From an uncultured Flavobacteriales bacterium (GTDB lineage Bacteria; Bacteroidota; Bacteroidia; Flavobacteriales_D; Crocinitomicaceae), in NCBI GenBank assembly GCA_905480145.1, contig CAJQPA010000054.1, positions 1-37,398 on the forward strand: a stretch of 37,398 bases of DNA. Direction: 5' to 3'. The position numbers and the translations under genes are program-made. This document shows positions 19,213 to 28,139 of the stretch, piece by piece. Every line of letters starts with the position of its first letter. Positions within the stretch are counted from its first letter, which is position 1. The notes under the pieces are model-generated. The model was not told the DNA's origin, searched no databases, and saw only the letters and a list, made by a program, of their open reading frames with translations.

Positions 19213-19755
19213 ATGAAAAGTACAATCAAAATAATATTATCATCAGTCGTTTTATTCGCGTTCTTTTCTTTCGCTAATCCCCAAAAGCGTATCACTAAAT
19301 TAATTGCGAAAATTTGGAAAGACAAAGAGGTAAGCATGCAACGCGTTAATTTAGAAGAACCTATTGATGCTGTTTCCAAATTAAACACTATTTATTCTAA
19401 TGGTCAATTAATTGGTTACGCTTGTTACACAAAAGCGAAAGGATGCCGAATTGGAGGTTGCAGTGCTCCGAACGCGCAGGTCGACGACTCATATGAAAGC
19501 TTTGACTATATCGTTATATACGATACTGACATGACTATACTGCAAGTTGATATAGCTAATTATGGAGGTGAATACGGCTATGAAATCTGTCGTTCAAAAT
19601 GGCTAAAACAATTCAAAGGAAAAACTAAGGATTTTGTGATCAACTCAAATATTGACGGTATATCGGGCGCTACTGTTTCAGCATCGCACCTCATTGATGA
19701 CATCAATAAACTAGGGGGCAACATGCTTATTCTTAAAGAAAAAAAGATTCTTTAA
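19213..19755 (+). CDS. Exported protein with covalent FMN-binding domain
   Basis: A 180-residue protein with a signal peptide or N-terminal anchor (residues 1-22) and an FMN-binding domain of the NqrC/RnfG type. D148-GISGAT-154 matches the flavin-transferase target motif Dxx(S/T)gAT, so Thr154 should carry FMN added by an ApbE enzyme (not in this window). Cys71, Cys78 and Cys83 form an unusual Cys cluster (C-x6-C-x4-C), with a fourth Cys at 126. The ATG at 19213 is chosen over a TTG at 19195 because it lies one base after the porin stop and gives a clean signal peptide. It probably acts in periplasmic electron transfer, coupled to the porin; partner and substrate are unknown. Confidence 0.85.
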   Translation: MKSTIKIILSSVVLFAFFSFANPQKRITKLIAKIWKDKEVSMQRVNLEEPIDAVSKLNTIYSNGQLIGYACYTKAKGCRIGGCSAPNAQVDDSYESFDYIVIYDTDMTILQVDIANYGGEYGYEICRSKWLKQFKGKTKDFVINSNIDGISGATVSASHLIDDINKLGGNMLILKEKKIL

Positions 19756-19954
19756 GACCCCTCGATTTAATAATCAATTTTAACCAATAGGTTAAGCGTT
19801 GGATCCGAAAAACACAAAAGTATCAACATTAATTACAGAGCTCAAATTTAATTCCCGTTCACGTAATAACATTGTGAACACCACCAAACTCGATATTTTT
19901 AATTCGTTCCTCAAGCATTGAATATATTTTAGAATAACGAGATCTATTATGACA

Positions 19955-19986
19955 CAAAAAAACGGCACCTACAATGCAGGTGCCGT
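19955..19986 (-). terminator. Rho-independent terminator of recA
   Basis: ACGGCACCT (19962-19970) pairs perfectly with AGGTGCCGT (19978-19986) over nine base pairs with a 7-nt loop. On the minus strand it is followed by a run of seven U residues (19955-19961). It lies 24 bp after the recA stop. Confidence 0.92.
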
Positions 19987-20010
19987 CAGTCTACGATATG
20001 TAAATTCGTC

Positions 20011-21036
20011 TTAATCTACCAGTTCAACCTCAACCTTGGGACTAAGAGCATCTTTAATTTTTTGTTCTAATTCTTCCATCAATTCAGGGTTATCCTTGAT
20101 GATTAATTTAACGGCATCTCTACCTTGCCCCAATCTTGTTTCACCATAAGAGAACCAAGAACCACTTTTATTAATAATATTCATATCCACTCCAAGATCC
20201 AGAATTTCACCAACTTTTGAGACTCCCTGTCCATACATAATATCAAATTCTGCCTTTCTAAATGGCGGTGCAACTTTGTTTTTCACAACCTTCACACGTG
20301 TTCTATTACCTATTACTTCATCTCCATCCTTAATTTGACTTGATCGCCTAATATCAATTCGTACTGAAGAATAAAATTTCAATGCATTACCACCAGTAGT
20401 CGTTTCAGGGTTTCCGAACATTACACCAATCTTCTCTCTCAATTGGTTAATAAAAATACAACATGTATTGGCTTTATTAATTGATCCTGTTAGCTTTCTC
20501 AATGCTTTAGACATTAATCTAGCTTGAAGCCCCATTTGTGAATCACCCATTTCTCCTTCAATCTCTGCTTTTGGCGTTAATGCCGCAACTGAATCGACAA
20601 CGACTAAATCAATAGCTCCAGAACGAATAAGGTTATCAGCTATTTCTAAAGCTTGTTCTCCATTATCCGGTTGAGAAATAATTAAATTTTCAATGTCTAC
20701 CCCTAAGTTCTGAGCATAGAACTGATCAAAGGCGTGTTCCGCATCAATAAATGCTGCTATACCTCCTTTTTTTTGACATTCAGCGATTGCATGAATCGCC
20801 AAAGTTGTTTTACCTGATGATTCTGGCCCATATATTTCAACGACTCTGCCTTTTGGAAGTCCATTAACTCCTAAGGCTAAATCTAATGTAAGAGACCCTG
20901 TTGATATTACATCTATTTCTTCAATAGGAGAATCCCCTAATTTCATCACTGTACCTTTACCGTAAGCTTTGTCCAACTTATCCATTGTAAGTTGTAATGC
21001 CTTTAACTTGTCTGAATTTTCTTCCTTCTTAGCCAT
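20011..21036 (-). CDS. recA: Recombinase A
   Basis: Central recombinase that forms filaments on single-stranded DNA, drives strand exchange and triggers the SOS response. It has 341 residues from the ATG at 21036. An in-frame ATG at 21078 would add 14 residues ([14 protein letters not shown]), but family members start at [14 protein letters not shown]. Walker A is GPESSGKT (70-77), the Walker B region [12 protein letters not shown], the L2-region [27 protein letters not shown] is intact, and the acidic C-terminus is present but short. A possible -7 box AATATTTG lies at 21100-21107. A strong terminator follows at 19955-19986. bcp lies 102 bp upstream on the same strand and may read into it. 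Confidence 0.97.
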   Translation of the reverse strand: MAKKEENSDKLKALQLTMDKLDKAYGKGTVMKLGDSPIEEIDVISTGSLTLDLALGVNGLPKGRVVEIYGPESSGKTTLAIHAIAECQKKGGIAAFIDAEHAFDQFYAQNLGVDIENLIISQPDNGEQALEIADNLIRSGAIDLVVVDSVAALTPKAEIEGEMGDSQMGLQARLMSKALRKLTGSINKANTCCIFINQLREKIGVMFGNPETTTGGNALKFYSSVRIDIRRSSQIKDGDEVIGNRTRVKVVKNKVAPPFRKAEFDIMYGQGVSKVGEILDLGVDMNIINKSGSWFSYGETRLGQGRDAVKLIIKDNPELMEELEQKIKDALSPKVEVELVD

Positions 21037-21138
21037 ATCGTTTTGTTTTTTGTTTATGCAATCATTAGATGTTTGCAATGGTTGTTTATTTAATGTCTAC
21101 AAATATTGTGCTTTAACTACGTAATCTATTTACGTTGT

Positions 21139-21609
21139 TTATTTTACCGTTTGATAAAGCGCTAATATTTCTTCCGTATGCATTTTATTTTTCGGTTTAT
21201 CAATGATCCCTATTATGGTATGGCTCTCATCTAAAACAAAAGTTGTTCTATGAATACCATCATATATTTTTCCCATAAATTTCTTCTCACCCCACACTCC
21301 ATATAAATTTAATAATTCTTTATCGACATCAGAAATTAATGGAAAAGGAAGGTCAAATTTTTCAATAAATTTTTGATGGCGAGTTTGATCATCAGCACTA
21401 GCACCCAGAATTACAATGTTTTGATCAAGAATTGATTCATAATTGTCTCTAATATTACACGCCTGTGTTGTGCATCCGGGGGTGTTGTCTTTTGGATAAA
21501 AATATAACACGACTCTTTTACCTTGAAAATCAGAAAGACTAATTTTCTCGCCCAATTCATTTTTTGCGGAAAAAGGTGGCGCAATATCTCCTACTTTTAA
21601 ATGCTTCAT
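21139..21609 (-). CDS. bcp: Thioredoxin-dependent peroxiredoxin, Bcp/PrxQ type
   Basis: Reduces hydrogen peroxide and organic hydroperoxides with electrons from thioredoxin, in the cytoplasm. It has 156 residues from the ATG at 21609; a GTG at 21627 would add six residues before the family N-terminus MKHLKVGDIAPPF. The atypical 2-Cys arrangement is complete: peroxidatic Cys46 in NTPGCTTQAC and resolving Cys51 five residues later. The remaining thioredoxin fold includes FPLISDVDKELLNLYGVWGEK. There is no signal peptide. A perfect -7 box (21648-21655) stands upstream, and recA follows on the same strand 102 bp downstream, so the two may share transcripts. Confidence 0.95.
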   Translation of the reverse strand: MKHLKVGDIAPPFSAKNELGEKISLSDFQGKRVVLYFYPKDNTPGCTTQACNIRDNYESILDQNIVILGASADDQTRHQKFIEKFDLPFPLISDVDKELLNLYGVWGEKKFMGKIYDGIHRTTFVLDESHTIIGIIDKPKNKMHTEEILALYQTVK

Positions 21610-21647
21610 TGATAATTTATTAATCACTATTTTGACGATTTATTAAT

Positions 21648-21655
21648 CAAAGATA
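21648..21655 (-). promoter_or_regulatory. -7 promoter box TATCTTTG of bcp
   Basis: An exact TANNTTTG match on the minus strand, 38 bp upstream of the ATG at 21609. The GTG at 21627 would also be inside the transcript, so the box does not decide the start by itself. Confidence 0.5.
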
Positions 21656-21911
21656 CATTCTATTTTAAATAATCCAAGAAAAAACAATTGATTGTTAGAA
21701 GATAATTCACTCCATCCTCAATTTTTTATCACGAATTAACGAGCGGGAAACTGACCCATACCCAATGCAACCAGGGAAAAGAAAAGTAAACTGACAGTTC
21801 TAATTTTAGAAAAAAAATCTTTCCTTTTAACATGATGTTTTGAATAAAAAACCGAAAAACTAAAGAAAATCAAACGATAATAACTTCATATTACGTTTCA
21901 AATCAGGAAAT

Positions 21912-24536
21912 TTATTCTTTTGAACCTATAGCGTCAAATAACATTTTGCACTCTTTGAATTCAGCAATTTTCTTTCGTGTTTGGTCAGCATAAACTGCGT
22001 CATCATTTTCTTCAAACTTAAGTAATTCGCTATTTAGTTTTTTGATTTTACCTTCACAATGTTTGACTAAATAAGACGTGTTCTGTGGTAAGAACATTTT
22101 CATATACATACCCCCCGTTTCACCCAATCCGGCATAGAAGGGAGCCGCGTTTTTTAAAACGGAAGGTTCCCTTTTCGTTAAAAAAAGTGTGAATGAATTG
22201 AGTAAACCTAATCGATCAAAACCTTGAACAACATCACCATTGAATGCGTTTTCAAAGAATGCCACTTTATCTTCACCTCCAAAACCAGAATATAATTGTC
22301 CTATTCCCGAAAGCATTGAAGACGACCTTTCTTTTTCTAGCTCTTCAGCTAACTTAATGGCTCTATCAGGATTAATGGCCCCCAAAGAGCTCAATGCTGA
22401 AGAGACAACTGAGTAAGAAGGATCATTCTCTATTCTATTCATGTACAATTCTTCCATTTCTTGATCTGTTAAAAGTTTCTTTGCATATTTAATACAGGCT
22501 CCACGAACAGTTGATTTATCGTCATTCTTAGCCATGTTTAATAAGAGATCCTTTCCTTTAACCTTAAATTCCTCTTTTAGTTTGCCAACTTTTGAAATTG
22601 CCGTTTTCCGTATATCCCAAAAAGGATCTGACATTGCGTCTATAATAAGCTGTTGTCCTTCGGCTTTATTATTACGAATTCCTTTTGTTAAGCCCATTTT
22701 ACGAGACTCATATCGCTCGCCGTTGTAATACTGATAAATGTATTGATCCGTTGTTTTAGCTTCTACTATTTTAGCCAAAAGCATGTGTTGTTCATCATAG
22801 AGAATCCCTTTAACAGAACCTGCATAAGAGAAGGTAAAAGATTCATTAATCTCATCAATAACCACATCATGCACATGCTTTCCATTATCATCAAAGGTTG
22901 TCATCTTAAAAGGCAATTTAAATATTGGGAATTCTTCTAAATCTTGCGTTTGCTCCACCGATACAGTGATCGTTTTATTTACCTCATCTTCCTTTTGAGA
23001 AAACTTCAATGTAGGATGTCCGGATCCTAAATACCACTGATTGAAGAACCAGTTTAAATCTTCACCTGATACTTTTTCAAAAGCCAATCTTAATTGATGA
23101 AATTCAGCAGCCTTAAATTTATTTTCTTCCAAATAAACATTCATTGCAGTGAAAAAAGCATCATCGCCCAAATAGTTTCTGAGCATATGAAGAATTCTTC
23201 CGCCTTTATTGTATGAATGACCATCAAACATTTGATCCTTCTGATCATAATCATACCAAACTAAGTTATGGTAACCTTGAACCTGCGCTGATTGATAATA
23301 ACCATCGCGTTCTTGTTCTGCATAATAATCAGCTTGATCAAGCCCATAACGGTGCTCGTCCCACAAATACTGTGAGTAGTTTGCAAATGATTCATTTAGC
23401 GTTAAATTAGACCATGACTCGCATGTTACTAGATCACCAAACCAATGGTGGAATAATTCGTGTGCAATTGTCGATTGATCATCACTGTCTAATAATGCTC
23501 TTTTGTTTTTATATACGTAATCCCCAAATATTACAGCTCCTGTATTTTCCATTGCTCCAGAAACGTAATCTCTAACCACAATCTGATGGTACTTATCCCA
23601 TGGATACTCAACGCCCAATTTTTCCGAGAAAAACTTGATCATTTCTGGTGTTTCGCCAAAAATGTCTTTTGCAGAACTCTCCCATTCTGGCTCTACATAA
23701 TAGTTCACTTCCATTTGTGAACCATCATTTCTTGTGTAAGAATCCTTAACAATTTTAAATTCTCCAATACCCATCATAAACAAATATGGCGCGTGCATTA
23801 AATCTTGTTTCCAATGGTCCACTCTTTTTCCATTGGCTATTTTCTTGCTCGAAATTAATTTACCGTTTGATAAAGTCGCAAACTTATCATCTACAGTAAT
23901 CAATATTTCTTGAGATGTTTTTGCATTCGGAGAATCAATCGTTGGAAACCAAACTGAACTAGCTTCCGTTTCTCCTTGTGTCCAAATTTGAGGCATTTTA
24001 TTTTTCTCTTCTCCATTCGGATTAATGAAATACAAACCTTTGTCTGATGTAATTGCCACACCATTACCTTCTTCGATTTCATCTGGCCTTGCCACATAAT
24101 CAATGACTACTGTGTACTTATCAGCTCTAGTAAATGTTTTTCCCAAGTCAACAGTCAAAAAAGCATTGTCATAGGTATATTCTAAATCGGTTTCATTCAT
24201 TGAAACACTATTTATAATCATTCCCTTGGCATCTAAGATTAATTTATTCGAAGCATAAAAATGAGGTTTTGCTGTAATTGTGGCAATACCATTCATTCTT
24301 GACTCTGCCCAGTTAAAATTCACCTCCAATTTCGTGTGTACTAAATCCGTTAATACTGTTTCTGTTTCCTTATAAACTGACCTTTCTTGAACTATTTCAA
24401 CTGTCTCATTCGGAGCAATTTCCAATTCTAAGTCTGAAACTTGTTCCGTTTTTTCAACTTCAACAATTACTTCATTCGTTTTTCTTGCGCATCCAACAAC
24501 GGATATCAAAAGTATACTCCAAATCAATTTATTCAT
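21912..24536 (-). CDS. M1-family zinc aminopeptidase, lipoprotein
   Basis: A membrane-anchored metallopeptidase that removes N-terminal residues from peptides, probably in nutrient uptake or envelope turnover. It has 874 residues. The signal peptide ends in the lipobox VVGC (Cys16), so it is a lipoprotein. The N-terminal beta-domain leads to the exopeptidase motif GAMEN (327-331). The zinc site is HELFH (359-363) with the third ligand Glu382 (H-E-x2-H-x18-E), and the downstream Tyr-containing segment is present. The C-terminal part (about 600-874) is alpha-helical with HEAT-like repeats, as in other large M1 enzymes. It stands alone, divergent from the biotin carrier gene. It might instead be called an aminopeptidase N/LTA4-hydrolase-like enzyme. 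Confidence 0.93.
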   Translation of the reverse strand: MNKLIWSILLISVVGCARKTNEVIVEVEKTEQVSDLELEIAPNETVEIVQERSVYKETETVLTDLVHTKLEVNFNWAESRMNGIATITAKPHFYASNKLILDAKGMIINSVSMNETDLEYTYDNAFLTVDLGKTFTRADKYTVVIDYVARPDEIEEGNGVAITSDKGLYFINPNGEEKNKMPQIWTQGETEASSVWFPTIDSPNAKTSQEILITVDDKFATLSNGKLISSKKIANGKRVDHWKQDLMHAPYLFMMGIGEFKIVKDSYTRNDGSQMEVNYYVEPEWESSAKDIFGETPEMIKFFSEKLGVEYPWDKYHQIVVRDYVSGAMENTGAVIFGDYVYKNKRALLDSDDQSTIAHELFHHWFGDLVTCESWSNLTLNESFANYSQYLWDEHRYGLDQADYYAEQERDGYYQSAQVQGYHNLVWYDYDQKDQMFDGHSYNKGGRILHMLRNYLGDDAFFTAMNVYLEENKFKAAEFHQLRLAFEKVSGEDLNWFFNQWYLGSGHPTLKFSQKEDEVNKTITVSVEQTQDLEEFPIFKLPFKMTTFDDNGKHVHDVVIDEINESFTFSYAGSVKGILYDEQHMLLAKIVEAKTTDQYIYQYYNGERYESRKMGLTKGIRNNKAEGQQLIIDAMSDPFWDIRKTAISKVGKLKEEFKVKGKDLLLNMAKNDDKSTVRGACIKYAKKLLTDQEMEELYMNRIENDPSYSVVSSALSSLGAINPDRAIKLAEELEKERSSSMLSGIGQLYSGFGGEDKVAFFENAFNGDVVQGFDRLGLLNSFTLFLTKREPSVLKNAAPFYAGLGETGGMYMKMFLPQNTSYLVKHCEGKIKKLNSELLKFEENDDAVYADQTRKKIAEFKECKMLFDAIGSKE

Positions 24537-24619
24537 AAGACAGTGTTTAATTCAGTACAAAAAAACACAATAAAAATGAATTCAATGTTAAAAAATACAG
24601 GACCGGACAGCTATTCTGT

Positions 24620-24627
24620 TATTTTTG
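24620..24627 (+). promoter_or_regulatory. -7 promoter box TATTTTTG of the biotin carrier gene
   Basis: An exact TANNTTTG match 17 bp before the ATG at 24645. It lies in the 108-bp region shared with the divergent peptidase gene. The -33 half is not evident. Confidence 0.5.
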
Positions 24628-24644
24628 TATCAAATAGATGATAA

Positions 24645-25112
24645 ATGGCAAATCGTACTTGGAATATTGATGGAAAAGAAGTTATTGGTAATGATGGAGC
24701 AATCCTACAGTGGGAGGATGATACGTTTTTCAATTTATCATATAATGGACGAACATTCTTCGGTGAAGTTTTAGAAGAATCAACAGAAAGTAATTACTTA
24801 AAATTAAAAATCAATCATCGGGTATTCGAAGTTCGTAAGAAAGGAGAATTAGACGATCTGATTAAGGAGTTAGGTCTTGATGTCCCTAAGGTTAGAAAAT
24901 TGAAAGAGCTTGAAGCACCTATGCCGGGTAGAATTGTGAACATTGCTGTTTCAATAGGACAAGAATTAAATGTTGGGGACGATATTCTTTCGCTTGAAGC
25001 TATGAAAATGGAGAATGTTTTAAAAGCCGAGGGGATTGGGGTCGTTAAAACAATAAACATAAAAAGCGACGATGTCGTTGAAAAAGGTGCCGTTTTAATC
25101 GAATTTGAATAA
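24645..25112 (+). CDS. Biotin carboxyl carrier protein (biotinyl domain)
   Basis: Carries CO2 on biotin between a biotin carboxylase and a carboxyltransferase. It has 155 residues. The C-terminal biotinyl domain (about 88-155) has EAMKMEN with the modified Lys121, preceded by APMPGRIVNIAVSIGQELNVGD. The N-terminal 80 residues are an unassigned beta-rich domain. In this phylum such stand-alone carriers work with acyl-CoA carboxylases or oxaloacetate/pyruvate-type carboxylases; no partner subunit is in the window, so the enzyme it serves is not determined. It is convergent with, and only two bases from, the 71-residue gene on the other strand. Confidence 0.9.
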   Translation: MANRTWNIDGKEVIGNDGAILQWEDDTFFNLSYNGRTFFGEVLEESTESNYLKLKINHRVFEVRKKGELDDLIKELGLDVPKVRKLKELEAPMPGRIVNIAVSIGQELNVGDDILSLEAMKMENVLKAEGIGVVKTINIKSDDVVEKGAVLIEFE

Positions 25113-25114
25113 AC

Positions 25115-25330
25115 TTAAGACTTGATCGTTTTCGTTGATAATTGACTTATTGAAAAAGTCGACGTAATAATCTTCGGGTATTTTGCTCCAAATTCAACGA
25201 TGCACCATTCTTGAAATTTTTTCACTTCCTCTGCGTCCGTGATCCACTTTAAAGCTTTATTCAATTCCTTTTGGAAAAGCTGTCTATCAAAACTTACGGC
25301 TTTAAGTATCTTTTGTGTGAATTCAATCAT
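25115..25330 (-). CDS. Conserved small cytoplasmic protein, function unknown
   Basis: A 71-residue protein with no signal peptide or membrane segment. It opens MIEFTQKILKAVSFDRQLFQ and contains KALKWITDAEEVKKFQEWC and a C-terminal Ser/Thr-rich tail. The pattern of aromatic and charged residues resembles small proteins I have seen in other flavobacterial genomes, but I do not know its role. It has an ATG start, no overlap with the neighbouring gene and a stop two bases from the end of the biotin carrier gene. Because it fills the whole space between that gene and an AT-rich spacer, I favour a real gene. Confidence 0.7.
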   Translation of the reverse strand: MIEFTQKILKAVSFDRQLFQKELNKALKWITDAEEVKKFQEWCIVEFGAKYPKIITSTFSISQLSTKTIKS

Positions 25331-25472
25331 TATATTCTGGTTTTGTTCTCTGAATATAACGAATTATTGTATTGATTGTTATTTGTAAAATGTTAAAAAA
25401 ATCGAATCACTTGATTTTATTGAGTTGTACATGTAAATAACTTATGAACAATTGTCTTTGTGCGATTAAAGT

Positions 25473-25504
25473 AAAAAAGGCGCAAAGATTAATTTTTTGC
25501 GCCT
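25473..25504 (-). terminator. Rho-independent terminator of the redox operon
   Basis: AGGCGCAAA (25478-25486) pairs perfectly with TTTGCGCCT (25496-25504), nine base pairs. On the minus strand it is followed by a U-run (25473-25478). It lies 24 bp after the Omp28-like stop. Confidence 0.9.
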
Positions 25505-25527
25505 CTTAATTCTAAATAAATACGAGG

Positions 25528-26439
25528 TTATTCTATCTTCTTCTTAATCACCTGATAAATCTCTTCTGTTGATGAATTGCGCACATAAATCAATAAGTGC
25601 GTGTTTGATGCATCATATTGAGCTGGCAATTTATAGCTATAATTGAAATAGTACTTACCGCTATCCAATTCAGCATCAGTTAACTTACGACCTTGCCAAT
25701 CGCTACTGATTGTGCCGCGCATTACTTCTCTGTGCACGTAATCAGAATTACTTGTATTGTCCGGCATTTTCTGTTTTCCAACGATTGAATCTTCAATTAA
25801 ATAAACAACCGTATACAATGAGTCTGGCAGTGACGGGTTCACTATTTCCACTTCCGAGTGCAAGAATATTCCACGCGTAGATGGGTAATAATTCAACACG
25901 GCTTGAACATTTGCTTCTAAAGGAGCAGCTAATACAGTTTGCGTCAATGCTCTCCAGCCATTTGGATTCCAATCACCATCAACTCGACTTATACTTCCAT
26001 ATGGATTACCAAAAAAATCAGTTCCCGGAAGAGAACCAAGATGCTCACCTATGGCAACGCCAGATTCATTCGTCCAGTTAATCGGATATTCCGGATTAGT
26101 CGCTTGAAAACCTAGTAAATCACCTGTTGGTGATGCATGAATTGTTGCAATAAATACGCTGTTTGGATAATCTGAATGTATGTTCTCCGCAGTATCAGCA
26201 GCGTCAGGACAATTATTACATAGGTGTCCTGTGAAATCTTCAATTAAAACATTTCTTGATATATTGGGGTTTGTTGAAAAGCTTGGCCATTCAGTTGCTG
26301 TATAAGCAATGGAATCTCCACCTGGATATAGAGTATAGTCTAATGCTGTTGCAATAGTTTCAGGAAAAGGGTTTGCCACCTTATCGCAAGAACTTAAAGC
26401 AAAAACGGCTGCGAGTGCTGCTAATAAAATCTTATTCAT
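25528..26439 (-). CDS. Omp28-related lipoprotein with thioredoxin-like CNNC
   Basis: A 303-residue outer-membrane-associated lipoprotein: the signal peptide ends at the lipobox LSSC (Cys18). The N-terminal half contains NVLIEDFTGHLCNNCPDA (about 63-80), the Omp28-family thioredoxin-like segment with a CxxC motif (Cys74, Cys77). The rest is a beta-rich domain. Apart from the lipidated Cys there are no other cysteines. It is the last gene of a three-gene operon with a TlpA-like thioredoxin and a DUF6029-like barrel; the gap to the upstream gene is nine bases. A role as a surface or periplasmic thiol-disulfide partner is inferred from the motif; the family's function is not established. Confidence 0.88.
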   Translation of the reverse strand: MNKILLAALAAVFALSSCDKVANPFPETIATALDYTLYPGGDSIAYTATEWPSFSTNPNISRNVLIEDFTGHLCNNCPDAADTAENIHSDYPNSVFIATIHASPTGDLLGFQATNPEYPINWTNESGVAIGEHLGSLPGTDFFGNPYGSISRVDGDWNPNGWRALTQTVLAAPLEANVQAVLNYYPSTRGIFLHSEVEIVNPSLPDSLYTVVYLIEDSIVGKQKMPDNTSNSDYVHREVMRGTISSDWQGRKLTDAELDSGKYYFNYSYKLPAQYDASNTHLLIYVRNSSTEEIYQVIKKKIE

Positions 26440-26448
26440 AATTCTTAT

Positions 26449-28128
26449 TTAAAAACTGTGTGTAAACGACAACGTTAATCCATTTGAAGCTGGGACGAAT
26501 CTACAAACACCTCCAACACAAAACAGACCTGCCCTTTGTCTTCCATAACCTAATGTAATTCTTGTTGCATCTTTAATATACCCTAAAGATCCATAGATAT
26601 AATGAAGTTTTTGTCCTTCCACTGGATTTCCATAATTGTACTGATCCATTACACTAAAGAACCAATGAGGAGAAACGTTATATTCAACAAGAAATGTAGC
26701 CCAATCACCTTTGTCATTAATATCATTATTTTCATCTCTATCAATAAATAATCCTTGAAATTCAAATCGTAATGAATTCTTTCTATTGATTTTATATCCT
26801 AATTCAACAACACCAATATTCGTTCTAATGATACCATTTGCATCACCTGTTACTTTACCCACATCATTATTTAAACTAATGTTGTAATAACTCAACCGAG
26901 CATTGAATTTTTTGCTAAATTTTCTATAAATGTTAATGTTAATGTCCCTCCACAAAAGACTGTCACTCTGATCAAAAACTCGTCCTTCGTATGCTACTCC
27001 GGTAGAATCTGAAGGGTCAATATTGCCAGTATGCTGCAGTGGTTTGTATGCAGTGGAAAAATTTGCATTAATTGACGTGCCATATTTACCTCCTAGTTTT
27101 GAGCCCCTTTTAATTGTATATAATACTTCCGCCTGATATGCAATTTCTCCTGTTGGTTGAGTTGCATAGGGATAAATTGAAGAAACCAAATTATAAGTGT
27201 GTGTTTTATTCATTGCAGGTAAATAATTGATGAATAAATCCGTTAGTCCTTTTGTACGATCCGAACGGTAACTCATATTATCCACAGATTTTGCAGAAAG
27301 AATTATTCCAAGTCCTTTTCTAGAATACCCAAAGTTGACCAAAGCGGCATGACCATAGTTGTAGATATATGAGTTATCCCCTGAAGGATCTTGCTCTTTC
27401 ACAACATACTCACCATCTAGTGTAAATTTCCCGTATCTTAATTTTGCACGACCACCGTATAAACCAGTGTTTTCTGGAAGAATATATACGTCATTATTAT
27501 CCTCCTGATATTTACTCACAAAAGAAGCTCCCAATGTAACATCTAACTTTTTATCTTTTAATTTTTTGAAAAGAGTATTAATGTTCACTTCCCCGTCAAT
27601 TCCTCTCACTAAACCATCTCCGTGAACAATTCTTCCCTGTTGAAATGAAAATCTTTGTAAACCATACACACCTTTAATTGTAACACCTTTGGTTGGGCGG
27701 ATAATGATTCGTGCTCCATCCAACATATTATCATAACCTAGCGCTCTATCTTCATAGGCTCTTAAGGCCATTCCTGATCCGAACTGCTCGTAAAAAGAAC
27801 CAAGTGTTACATCGACGAAATCATTTTGATAGCCAACATATCGCATACCAATTCCGGTACCATCAAATCTATTTGGATACCCCTGTATTCTGGGAAGGTA
27901 GGACTCAATCCTCATCCCTCCCTTAAAATTTCCGTGGGTATAAAACACATTCATATAGGTATTCATTAACCCTTTTGAATCAGGTTGATCTGCGCCAATT
28001 AAAGTGTCTTCATTTAAATATTGGAAAATGCTTTCAACGTTACCCGTTAAGTTGCCACCTTTGTTTTGACCCATTACGCATTGGGTCCCAACCGAAAGAA
28101 CGGCTGCGAGAATGATTTTTTTCATCAA
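26449..28128 (-). CDS. DUF6029-like outer-membrane beta-barrel protein
   Basis: A 559-residue protein with a signal peptide (about residues 1-20, MMKKIILAAVLSVG...) and many amphipathic strands, ending in FTHSF, consistent with a large outer-membrane barrel. It matches my memory of DUF6029 in Bacteroidota. The only two cysteines in the predicted mature protein are Cys537 and Cys542 in GLFCVGGVCRFVPAS, just before the last strands. This CVGGVC pair could form a disulfide at the barrel end. It sits between a TlpA-like thioredoxin and an Omp28-like CxxC lipoprotein with gaps of 11 and 9 bases, so all three are almost certainly one operon. Two ATGs (28128, 28125) are possible starts. Substrate unknown. 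Confidence 0.87.
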   Translation of the reverse strand: MMKKIILAAVLSVGTQCVMGQNKGGNLTGNVESIFQYLNEDTLIGADQPDSKGLMNTYMNVFYTHGNFKGGMRIESYLPRIQGYPNRFDGTGIGMRYVGYQNDFVDVTLGSFYEQFGSGMALRAYEDRALGYDNMLDGARIIIRPTKGVTIKGVYGLQRFSFQQGRIVHGDGLVRGIDGEVNINTLFKKLKDKKLDVTLGASFVSKYQEDNNDVYILPENTGLYGGRAKLRYGKFTLDGEYVVKEQDPSGDNSYIYNYGHAALVNFGYSRKGLGIILSAKSVDNMSYRSDRTKGLTDLFINYLPAMNKTHTYNLVSSIYPYATQPTGEIAYQAEVLYTIKRGSKLGGKYGTSINANFSTAYKPLQHTGNIDPSDSTGVAYEGRVFDQSDSLLWRDININIYRKFSKKFNARLSYYNISLNNDVGKVTGDANGIIRTNIGVVELGYKINRKNSLRFEFQGLFIDRDENNDINDKGDWATFLVEYNVSPHWFFSVMDQYNYGNPVEGQKLHYIYGSLGYIKDATRITLGYGRQRAGLFCVGGVCRFVPASNGLTLSFTHSF

Positions 28129-28139
28129 CTCAGATCTAT

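Noticed and set aside
19780-19795. Inverted repeat TTAACC-AATA-GGTTAA after the FMN-protein gene
   Set aside because: Arms are only 6 bp, with no U-tract and no promoter context; likely chance in AT-rich DNA.
21037-21078. Longer RecA starting at the ATG at 21078
   Set aside because: The 14 extra residues do not match RecA N-termini; the ATG at 21036 gives [10 protein letters not shown], the normal family start.
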